The notes beneath the pieces are model-generated. The model saw only the letters and a program-made list of their open reading frames with translations. It was not told where the DNA came from and ran no database searches. Shown piece by piece: positions 54,661 through 64,000 of a stretch of 64,000 nt of DNA; position 1 is the first letter of the stretch; every line of letters starts with the position of its first letter. The DNA comes from Batkoa obscura (taxonomy: Eukaryota > Entomophthoromycota > Entomophthoromycetes > Entomophthorales > Batkoaceae). The stretch lies in NCBI GenBank assembly GCA_030770535.1, contig JASVEC010000017.1, forward strand, positions 868,001 to 932,000, in the 5' to 3' direction. Position numbers and translations under genes: made by a program.

Positions 54661-57600
54661 ATGGACATATATCCAAATGAGTATATACAGCACCCATTAC
54701 CAGTGTTATTTATAAAAGGAATTGAAGAAGACTTAAAATCCCCTAAGATACCAAAAAACAACCCATTAGCTGAGTCTTTACCGGAAGTTTTGAAAGCTAG
54801 AACATGTAGGAAGATCAAAGATTTATTAGGAGTTGACTTTCCACCCTCCGCTTGGGAGTCTGGTAACGTAGCCCAACGCTTCTCTCATAATCAACCTTTT
54901 ACAATAAACTTGAATCCACCTTCTTTTTCTAGTACCGAATTATTAGCTGGGACAGATAGGTTATTTAATGTGGCTCTAGTTGATAATGTAACTACTCAAT
55001 TTTTTTTTTAAATACTAATGTATCCATCACTAGGCTTACACAATACCACAGAAGCGACCAAAATCATTCCAAGGGATGGTATCAACCCATTCTCCACTTT
55101 CACCATTTTCACCAGCTTCTCCATTACATCCCGACGGACTCATAGCATCTATTTGGCTAAAAAAGCACTTTAATGAAAACCCTTCTGCTTTATTAAGTTT
55201 TTATGAGCTTTGGTATCCAGACAATGGAAATGATAACAAGGATATTACTCAGTTTAACAACTCCGCGGCTATCTTGAGTGCTATTAAGGAAAAAGATGCT
55301 ACTTTAGCAGCTGAATTAAATGAGTTGAGGTAGTTTCTTTCTTTTGAATTCTAAATCTGTTAGTTTATGTTTACAAGGAAAAACGCCCATGAACAATCTA
55401 TTAAGTTTTCGGTTGTGATTTGGAATTTAAGATCAAATGAAGGTATTTTCAAGTGCATTAAGCTAACAAAATTTTAAACTATATAACTATTATAGATGGT
55501 CTCTTTGAAGACAGGATAATTCACATCCGTAGAGCGTGTGGCTTAGATCAAAGAACGGAGTTATTCATTTTATCACGAGAAGACACGGAATCAATTAACG
55601 TTTTTCTTTCAAAGTAATTATTTATAAGCTTGAGTTGTAATTAATTAAAAAAGATAGTGTCCAGAAAGCGATCTATGAGCCTTCTTTGCATTATTACAGA
55701 GAAAAATATCGTTCAGCTAAAAAGAAATTATCCCGTGTTCCTTCAATGGCTTTAAGAGCCGGGGAGCTAGCACCTTCCTCGCCATCAATTAGACCTCTGT
55801 CATCCCTTGGTTGGACTACTAGATTTGAGTTTAAATTAGCTATATTCTCTTTAATTAGACAAGATTTTAACAACTCAATAAAGTATTTTTGTTTATTTAT
55901 TTATATAAAATACTAAAATAGTTCAGGCATTTTGAAGCAGCATATGGGACATTAAGTGAAATGATGACAAGCTCAGAAATCGATGTTACTAATAAAATGC
56001 GTTGGAATGAAGCCAAATTGTTAATTGAGTGTATGAACTTTCATGTAAATTTATTATTTTCAGAGTTACATGTTTAATAAGATAAAAGATATGTAGGTTG
56101 TATTTGTATTTAGATATGGGACAAGCGTCTTTAACGCAGTTAAATCGCCATGTTTGGGGCTTTAGGAGCCTTTGGAAATCCTTGAATAATAAAGCACCCG
56201 AGTTTAAATTTGAAAGAAATACCTGGTTTGCAAGGCAGTAAGATAATAATATTTTACAATAATGGAAAATTAAAATTTAAGGTATAAATCGTTTGCTGAG
56301 TTATTGGATTGCGGCATCCGTTTTGGAAAGAATTACATCCAAACAGCTCCAAAATCAAATTTACAATCAACAAGTATCTTCCTCATAGGAGGTAATCCTA
56401 CTTGGAAAGGAATCACAACTCCAAGTTCACCTAATAGATCAAGGTTCAAACTACAAAATCCAAGGTTATCGGAACTTCCTAGTAATCAAGGAACCCACCC
56501 GTTGACAATATTACAGCATCCTGGCTATTATTTTTATGAATCAGCCCAATATCAGTCAAAAAGATATTCTCAATATCTTTTATTAAAATCTGAAGAGAGC
56601 CTGGCAGGGGGTATACTTGATAAAGAATCTGAAGTTGATCATACGCAGTTAATTATAGAGTCTCTTTCAAAAAGTTATGAGCAATTCAAGAAATACAAAG
56701 GAGGAAGAATGACTTTATGGGTTGCTTCAGAAATAGCTGACTCTTATCTATTAGCTGAGAAATACGATTTAGCTTTAAAGTATGTACTTTCAATATGTTT
56801 TTGATAGCCTAACTCTATTTTTAGGTTTTATGAGAGAATTGCCAAGACATTTAGAAAAGATTATTGGCCTCAAATTTTAGAATCAACTTTAAAAAATTCT
56901 ATCAAATGTGTAAAAAATCTCCCAGATAATGAAGAATCATTTATCCGTTATTCTATAGAATTATTATCACCTAGTAATTCATATGCTATAGTATATGTTA
57001 GTCAAAAGTTTGATTTATTTTATTAGATTTTACTGCTCCACAAGAGGAAAGGGCAAATGGTATTGAAGCGTTGCTACAGATGATAAACGTAATGGTTTTA
57101 ATATTGTAATTCAAATAAAATGTTTACATGTTTTAGAAACCAATAGGAAATAGTGAAGATGTAAATGAGCAAAAAGTAGTTGTAATTGAAATGGATGAAT
57201 TATCCTCATTTTGTAAGCGTTTGTTTTATCCTTTTTGACTCTAATTAAGAAAATATTAGTAAAAGTAGACTTTGCTTTTAAAGAAAATAATGGCACTTTG
57301 AATCAACCATCGCCATTTCAAATTAACCTTTCTTTATTGAAATTCCCTGCTGACTTCATCTTAAAGTTATCATCAATTAAAATCAACTTTGATAACCCTG
57401 ACTTGGATGTTACTTTTGAAAACGATGATAGTTCACCAACAAACCAACTTTACAAACTAAAGGAACAAAGATATGAGTTTTTCAATCATAACAATGAAAA
57501 TCGAACTAATTATATATCAAACGTCAGTACGAATCTTGAAATCAGAAGTAGTATTATGAAATATCTACAAAGTCATATAATTCCAACTAAATTAAACGAA

Positions 57601-59551
57601 ATCAAGGCTTGTTATCTTAATTTACTTAAAGCCTTTATCTTATATTTCTTTATTAGGTCATAGCTATCACTGTACATATTACTACTGAATCATGGGATAT
57701 TGTATTGAAATTCCCAATTAAATCTGAAACTAGAGTCATTTCTCCAGACGTGGAGGAGCCATTGCCAAATTATCCTAGTCACAGTTTTAAATGGCTTTAT
57801 AGTCATGATGGTAAGCAACTTTGATTTGTTTAGGTATAATATTAATGCTATTCAGAATGTGGTTCGATGACCTTGAAGAATCTTAAGCTTGGGGATATCA
57901 ATAATGCCCTTAAGTAATATTTTTTTAATTTGAAATTACGCTATTTAATTTGCTATTTATAGAGTACAAGCACCGATCTCAAAAATTAGAATTACTCCTA
58001 AGCATTTGTATCCAGCCTATTTAGAAGAAATTTATCCTATAAAACTTGAGATAAATTCACCTGACGAGGTTGCTACCAATGTGTTATTGAACTTTGAGTG
58101 GAATAAATCAAGTTTATTTAGTAACAATCTATTACTCATATTTATTATATACTGATTATTTTAGATGATAAAATATCAGTTGACCCGGACTTTAATGAAA
58201 ATATCCATACAAATATAAAGATTGAAGATATAAACCTGAATGAAACAAAAGAGATTACTGCTTATGTGCATTTTTCTAGTATCTTAGGAACGCGTAATCT
58301 TCATGCATTAGTAATTTATTACCTTTGTTAATTTGTAAATCTTAATTATTTTTTGAAGTTAACGTACAATATACAAACTCCAAATGGGGAAGAAAAGCGG
58401 GAAAAGAAAGAATTAATTCAAATAGAGGTCATATCACCATTTAAAATAGATTTCAAATGCTTAACTAAAGCTGGAGGAAAAACTAAAACAAACCATGAAT
58501 CTTCAGATACTTTTCCATGTGGACTTAGTTTTATTGCCCCTGTATTGACATTTAGTAAAGAATACTTATTGTTAACAACCTTGACTTCTTTTGGTCCAAA
58601 TCCAGTTAATATAAAATCGATCACTTTTATAGACTCAGTAAGTTAAGTAATTTTGATAGCAAACCAACTCATTGTTTTTAGGATTCTACTCGTGATAATG
58701 ATACCTCAAAATCAAAATTTTTGGCTTCCTCTTTCTCATCACCTAATTCATTATTAAGTAAATTACATCTTTATATTGTTGGTTTGTTTTAACTTTAAAA
58801 TAGCGATCAATCCCGAGATTCTTTACTCTTTTGAACAGATATTTGAATTTACTCTATCATGTGAACCTTCACTTTCTACAAATAAACCTTCTCCTTGGAC
58901 TGTAAAACCCGGACATATTTCGATAGAATGGCATAGGTAATTTAATTAACAATTTCGTTATCATTTTAATTTATATAATAGAGCAAATATTGACACCACT
59001 CAAACTTCTACTTTTAAAGCAACAATACCAACTTTACAAATTCCATCTTACAGGTTATATGTTGAATTGGGTAATGTATTTTATTTTTGTACTTTAATTT
59101 TTTTAATTTTTCAGATACCCCAAATGAAACTTTTGAGGGAATCCCTTTTACAATCAACTATACCATTTTAAATGTAACAAGTTGTACTGAAGAGATAGTA
59201 TGTAGTCTAGACATGAGTGATATACCATTAGTATACTCTGGTTATAAAGTCGCAAATCTCAGAGTCCTTCCTCATTCGTATATTAAGTTACCTATTACTT
59301 GTCATGCACTAACCTATGGTAAGATCAAAGTACCACCATTGAAAGTGGAGAGAAAACGTATATCTCTTATTACCCCAACTCAAGTTGCTTTGGCTTCTAC
59401 CCCTACCATACTAACATCCGAGTCTTACCATAATGCCAATTCGACCTCTGGACTAGGAACTGCGGATATTCAGTTTGACTGGAATTTAGAAGAGACTTAT
59501 TTATTGGTCAAACCTCAACACATAAAAAGAGAGCAAGATGAGCTAGAATGA
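54661..59551 (+). CDS. TRAPPC11: TRAPP complex subunit TRAPPC11 (foie gras family)
   Basis: Subunit of TRAPPIII, a Rab1/Ypt1 GEF in ER-Golgi traffic and autophagy. A long gene with about 15 short introns; first exons 54661-54987 and 55034-55329. Foie gras domain: HEQSIKFSVVIWNLRSNE, RIIHIRRACGLDQRTELFIL, LHYYREKYRSAKKKLSRVP, GWTTRFEFKLAIFSLIRQDF, RWNEAKLLIE, then LYLYLDMGQASLTQLNRHVW (joined across a 67-bp GTGTAT...TAG intron near 56028-56094), RYKSFAELLDCGIRFGKNYI and ADSYLLAEKYDLALK. The C-terminal half is beta-rich (Gryzun region): FNVTSCTEEIVCSLDMSD, HSYIKLPITCHALTYGKIKV, PPLKVERKRIS. It ends 266 bp from the convergent PPR gene. S. cerevisiae lacks a clear TRAPPC11, so its presence argues against a budding yeast. 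Exact exon limits in 57.0-59.1 kb were not all worked out. Confidence 0.9.
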
Positions 59552-59816
59552 GAAAGGATTTATTTAGTGATTCTGGATTATGTTTATATGCTTTTGGTTT
59601 AATCTAGGGATGGAAGTTCAAAGAGTAAAAAGTCGATTAATTTTAATGTTTTTTCTTCTATTGCAAATAAACATTGAGCTAATATTATAAAAGACAATTA
59701 TATTTTTAACATTTTGTCTATAAGTAATGAATTAAAAAATTAAAAATACGTTTATTTAAAAGAAGATCAAGCTATAATAATAAATTTAAACTATAAAAAT
59801 TCATAAAACAAAGTGA

Positions 59817-62330
59817 CTAAGATAAAGGTAAATTAGAATATGAAGTTTGAAGAAGTCTCATTGCTTCATTAACAGCTCCTAAATCTTTTTTGAATTGGAG
59901 GCCATTAACAACTTTTTGATACGTTTCCACTTCTGGTATAACTCCATTTCCACGCATCATTTTTATAACCTCGAATGCCATCTTATATTCTTCCACTTTA
60001 ATAAGGTTTGCTAATACAATTTGGTAATGTGATATCGGGATAGAGCTAAACTCATTTTGTTTTTTCAATGTTGGGATTAATGCATCTAATTGTAAAGGCA
60101 TTAACTCAGTCATGGCACGAAGTTTGAAGAGGTTGAAGCGTGGATTTGTCTTCAATCTAAGACTGTGTGCAAGATTAATCAACCGATGTGCTTCAACTTG
60201 ACTACGACTGGTACTTAAAGTATATTCAAGAAGTTGGCAAAATATAGGCATTGAAGGACCGGCTATCAACACCTTACTGTCAATTGATTTATGAAGGCAT
60301 TCAATTGCTCTTTGATAATCATTATCACGAAGTGATGCTTTAATTAAAACACCATAGGTGATTGCAGTAGGATTAAAATTGATAGCCATATAAGTGTTAA
60401 GTAGTTCCCAAACCTGTTTATGCTGTCCAGCATCAATCATAGTATTAAAAAGGACATTGAAAAAAAAGGCGGGAATGTTGGATCCTTTATGCTGTAAAAC
60501 ATTCAAAAGAGCTAAACCGTTTTTAATTGCTTCCTCGTGCCCTGAAGTTTTCTTAAGCAGCATTATTAACTCAGCACTTGCAAATGGGTCAAGATATCCA
60601 CCATTTGCTTCTAATTCTTCTACTAACTTTTTAGCATCAGCGACTAATGGAATACGACAACATAAACGAATAGCAAAATTATAAACTGGGCCACAAGCTG
60701 ATATAAAGCCGGTTTCTTTAGCAATGGATTTCAAGGATGGAAGTGAATATTTAAAAAGAGCATATCCTTCTTCATATTGACGGATATGCATAAATCTAGC
60801 CAAAGTGTGTGTAATAGCTACTGATGAAGGGCGAAGGAAATTCGAAAGCATATTTTTGATTTCTTTAGAACAAGAATGGGGGTCTTGACTTTGAAGGACC
60901 CGATGGTTTGCTGCTTGAGTTTCAAGGCTATTTTCACTAGAAATACCAACAGAACCTGTGGTAACGTATGGCAAAAGAAGGTTGACTTTAATTTTATACC
61001 CTTCTTTTTCTGCTAAAGATAATTTGTGGTTCAATGAAAGGTTTAGTTGGAAAAGATCAATAATGGTTTTGAATTCCTCGCGCCCTTTTAGACCAAGCTC
61101 TTTCATAACTTGAATTACTTCAATCACATATGTTGGTTCAAATTTATGGCGAACTAATTTACGTAGAAAGAATTGAATAAAAGGGAGATCGATCGACTGT
61201 TTATAGGATGATAAATCGTTACGAACTGCTTTAAGTTGCTTTAAGAAGCATTGTACTAATGAATCTAAAAACATTTCCGGAATATCATTTCTTTGAGAAA
61301 AGGTATAAATATAATAAAATTCATCAAACTTGGATGATTGATGGCAATAATAGCGTATAATATCAGATTTGAATCGTTTAGAAAATTTAGTGTTGTTTTT
61401 AAATACACATTTAAGAGAGTAAAGACCAGCTTCAAAGCCATTGACCTCATTTATAGCATCTAAGACTGAGGTTGTTAGACTTATAGGTACTTGTTCTTTA
61501 ATTTGGGCCACTGCTTTTAGAAGTGCTTCCATAGTGTCCTTTCTTTTGTCGATACGATAAGCTTCTGCAACCATACTTACAGTATTTATGGACAGTTTGG
61601 GTTCACTGTAACTATAAATGGAGCGGAATAACTTCATGGAACGATGGACATTCTGTTGGTCTGCCTTAATTAATTTTGTCAAAATTTCATCCCAAGCGAA
61701 GTTGAGTTTTCCTTTATTGATGCAAACGTCAAGCCACTTAAATAATTCATCCCAAGAGTTCCTATCGGCGCAGATTTTCATCAAGACGTAATAACTATCT
61801 TGGCCAGGAACAATTCCATGCTCATTGTATGTATCGGCGATGAAATTCTCAGCTTCATTTGTTAAATTATATTTATAGCAAGCAAGTACCACTGTATCCA
61901 TGTAATTAGAAAGCCTACGGGATTTTATGTACTTTACTTGGGTCAAACAATGGTCAAGTCTAAGACCTTTAGTTGCACAATAATGTACTTCCTCGTCTAC
62001 TCTTGCTATAAAGTCATCATACTCTTCATTAGATAAAGATTCGAGATCTAAATGATCTTCAGTAAAGGGGGTAATATAAGGACGAAAACTTTGATTCAAG
62101 TTGTTAGATAGATAAGAGTCATTTAAGGTAGCGTAGCGACGAGAGTTGTTTGGGCTATAATCTTGATAATATGTTAAATTGTGTTGATTATAATATTGAT
62201 GAGGAGGGTTATTAGGATTATTATAAGAACTTTGTTGGGAATTTATAAAGGTGCTTAACCCAAATTGACCACTATGGAGATTAGAGGCAGTCTTTTGTGG
62301 TAAGCTACGAACAATTGGTCTGAAAAACAT
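59817..62330 (-). CDS. Pentatricopeptide-repeat (PPR) protein, mitochondrial
   Basis: An 837-residue intronless frame on the minus strand; the start is the ATG at 62330 (MFFRPIVRSLPQKTASNLHS), two codons inside a frame that opens with TTG. The N-terminus is basic, Ser/Gln-rich and amphipathic, as in mitochondrial presequences. From about residue 120 onward come helical pairs of about 35 residues: YYVLMKICADRNSWDELFKW, ITYGVLIKASLRDNDYQRAI, YQIVLANLIKVEEYKMAFEV and VETYQKVVNGLQFKKDLGAV. PPR proteins bind single-stranded organelle RNA. Which transcript it serves is unknown. Codon use is less AT-biased than in the small genes. Confidence 0.9.
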   Translation of the reverse strand: MFFRPIVRSLPQKTASNLHSGQFGLSTFINSQQSSYNNPNNPPHQYYNQHNLTYYQDYSPNNSRRYATLNDSYLSNNLNQSFRPYITPFTEDHLDLESLSNEEYDDFIARVDEEVHYCATKGLRLDHCLTQVKYIKSRRLSNYMDTVVLACYKYNLTNEAENFIADTYNEHGIVPGQDSYYVLMKICADRNSWDELFKWLDVCINKGKLNFAWDEILTKLIKADQQNVHRSMKLFRSIYSYSEPKLSINTVSMVAEAYRIDKRKDTMEALLKAVAQIKEQVPISLTTSVLDAINEVNGFEAGLYSLKCVFKNNTKFSKRFKSDIIRYYCHQSSKFDEFYYIYTFSQRNDIPEMFLDSLVQCFLKQLKAVRNDLSSYKQSIDLPFIQFFLRKLVRHKFEPTYVIEVIQVMKELGLKGREEFKTIIDLFQLNLSLNHKLSLAEKEGYKIKVNLLLPYVTTGSVGISSENSLETQAANHRVLQSQDPHSCSKEIKNMLSNFLRPSSVAITHTLARFMHIRQYEEGYALFKYSLPSLKSIAKETGFISACGPVYNFAIRLCCRIPLVADAKKLVEELEANGGYLDPFASAELIMLLKKTSGHEEAIKNGLALLNVLQHKGSNIPAFFFNVLFNTMIDAGQHKQVWELLNTYMAINFNPTAITYGVLIKASLRDNDYQRAIECLHKSIDSKVLIAGPSMPIFCQLLEYTLSTSRSQVEAHRLINLAHSLRLKTNPRFNLFKLRAMTELMPLQLDALIPTLKKQNEFSSIPISHYQIVLANLIKVEEYKMAFEVIKMMRGNGVIPEVETYQKVVNGLQFKKDLGAVNEAMRLLQTSYSNLPLS

Positions 62331-63618
62331 TACCAATTGACTGTTATATTTTTGATTTTTTATAATAAATAAAAGGAAATATCGTTTCTATATAGAAGCC
62401 TAAATCAGCCAATAAGTTATAGGAATTTACTCCAAATCCTTAGAGCGCTGCGCGTTTCGGGACAAAGGCGTCGGGATTGAAATTATGGGATAAACATTCT
62501 TTTTATATTAACGAATAAATAACATAGATTACTAGTAGGATTGGTATTTAAGTATGTTTTACAACTCTAGAATTTTATAATTAAGAACACAAATTAAAAT
62601 TGAAAAACTGTACAATTTTTAACCAATCATACTCAATTCTCTCTTAATCTAATTAAAGAAATCTATAGGTTCTCCAACTTTCCAGTAAGCCCGCTATCCA
62701 TCGTAGCTAGTTTTCTGATTTCATAATCGAATTTAATCTGATAATATTAAAGGTGAGTCATGCTAATAAGCAATTTGATTCAACTAAAATCGGTTTTTAA
62801 TAAATTTATTTATACAAATTTGGTAAGTCACTTTTTAAGTTTAGAAAAAGTTAAAAATAAATTTATTAAATCACAAATTATCTCTATCGGCTTTCGAATT
62901 GATTATTAATTTTCAATAAAAGAAAATTAATTAAAAAAATTTAAATTTTAAGATAGGAACCGGATATTAGGCTAATACCCCATCAGATAGTACTTTACTT
63001 CTTTTATTAGTTTGCAAAATCATAGCAATTAGCAATTCAAATGTTTGTATTATGTTTTTACTCTTTGATATTTAAACTATAAGTTTATATTTAACGATCT
63101 TTTAGTTAATGAGATAATTTTAACAGCACCATTTTAATTTTTAATTTATACTTTTCAGTTACCCATATGATTAAATGTAGTTTTTTTACTCCAAGACTAT
63201 ACCTTTTTGAAAAATGTTTAAAATACCGAGATAGAACATCCACAAGCAAAAATTTAACAAAATGCTAAAAATTTATAGTGTTTTAATAACTAGCCTAGCT
63301 GTTATAATCACTTGTGATAGTTATAAAGTCTAAAGCTATCAACAAAGAGTTTAAACAAATAAAGTTGTTATTACTTATCAAATTCAAACATATTTTTTTA
63401 CTTAAACAATGTACACCGTTTTTTAAAATGTATAAAACTCTGACGATTAGCAATTGCAAGCAAAAAACTTAACAAAAATTTAATAAAGCCAAATATGTAT
63501 ATTTTTGAAAACACTGTATATACCTATAAAGATACTATGTACTACTTTCAGGTGTACTTGTATTATTTTCATTTCATTTTTTTATTTTTTTGAATGCTAG
63601 TATTAGACAATATATGGG
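62331..63618. other. Intergenic upstream of the PPR gene
   Basis: AT-rich except for a GC-rich patch at about 62440-62482 (GAGCGCTGCGCGTTTCGGG and AAAGGCGTCGGG). No gene could be supported. Confidence 0.5.
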
Positions 63619-64000
63619 TGTGAAAGTTGGTACTCAGTGGTAGGAGTTAAAAGCAGTTCTTGGTTGATTAACTTGCCTTGAGTCGAATGGTCTTAGTTTA
63701 TGTAACTAAGATAGACTTAAATGAATAACAATAATACGTAATAAGCTACGAACTATGTAAAACAAATAGAATAGAAGATACTACTGTAAAATCTACGTAA
63801 GATATTGTCAGAAAGACTTGGTGACTTTATTAATAGTACGATATGGGGGTGTTTTTTTTGGCTTCATTATTTTTTCCATCTTTTAAGCGCTATTTGAGCG
63901 GAAAAATTGTTAGTAAAATTCTTAAACAAAAAAGACATCTCCATATCAGGGAGTAATTCAGTTAAAAAGCCTCAAGTTATCATGTTGAAGGATCTCTTTT
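63619..64000 (+). mobile_element. LTR of an LTR retrotransposon (copy 3, cut by window end, hosts a MITE)
   Basis: Begins TGTGAAAG and follows the copy at 17055-17518 closely (CCTTGAGTCGAATGGTCTTA, ACTAAGATAGACTTAA, CTATGTAAAACAAATA, CAGTTAAAAAGCCTC). It runs past the window end, so solo LTR versus full element cannot be told. A MITE (63844-63943) is inserted in it. Confidence 0.88.
63844..63943 (+). mobile_element. MITE copy 15 (nested in LTR; reference copy)
   Basis: A 100-bp element, TGGGGGTGTTTT to ACATCTCCA, with terminal inverted repeats of about 17 bp. The LTR copies without it read ACGATATCAGGG (17055 copy) and ACATTATCAGGG (18294 copy) at this point; here the site reads ACGATA-[element]-TATCAGGG, which gives a TA target duplication (or ATAT if the ends are placed 2 bp differently). 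No coding capacity. The TA duplication and size suggest a Tc1/mariner-type MITE. Confidence 0.95.

Noticed and set aside
62440-62490. tRNA gene in the GC-rich patch
   Set aside because: No cloverleaf, A-box or B-box (GGTTCGAATCC-like) could be found there.

Overview
The window is nuclear DNA from a very AT-rich, intron-rich fungus. Fungal identity comes from a 1,3-beta-glucan synthase catalytic subunit, a Rom2-type Rho1 exchange factor (DEP-DH-PH-CNH), a Prm10/ThrE-type membrane protein and a trifunctional C1-tetrahydrofolate synthase. An animal-like type IIC P-type ATPase, a TRAPPC11 orthologue and a GH13_5-like amylase point away from the Saccharomyces lineage, possibly to an early-diverging fungus; the lineage cannot be fixed from the sequence alone. 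Introns are tiny (mostly 40-70 bp), GT-AG and AT-rich, and most genes could be joined exon by exon in frame.

Layout: 1-3322 holds the C-terminal part of the glucan synthase. 3803-8801 is an array of seven small one-TM genes on the minus strand resembling NDUFA4/B12D, at least three of them broken. 9126-15220 carries CIA2 and DRE2 (both cytosolic Fe-S assembly), a Ptc7-like PP2C phosphatase and an alpha-amylase. 15.9-25.8 kb is a gene-poor, repeat-rich block with a family of at least seven short, cysteine-free secreted proteins (about three intact), two inverted solo LTRs and eight copies of a 100-bp MITE. 26.1-39.9 kb holds a Cid1-like nucleotidyltransferase, ADE3, a 417-aa repeat protein, a DinB_2-like protein and the Rho1 GEF. 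41.6-46.4 kb has a lipase and the IIC ATPase, tail to tail. 46.4-49.4 kb is gene-poor with three MITEs and two relic exons, followed by a cytochrome P450 (49.4-51.4 kb). 52.4-62.3 kb holds a Prm10-like protein, TRAPPC11 and a PPR protein. The window ends inside a third LTR that is interrupted by a MITE.

Functional links: the Rho1 GEF and the glucan synthase act in the same cell-wall pathway (Rho1 is the regulatory subunit of glucan synthase). CIA2 and DRE2 act in one Fe-S pathway. The most unusual content is the pair of rapidly duplicating and decaying small-gene families (B12D-like and secreted), and the MITE family with filled and empty sites visible inside this window.
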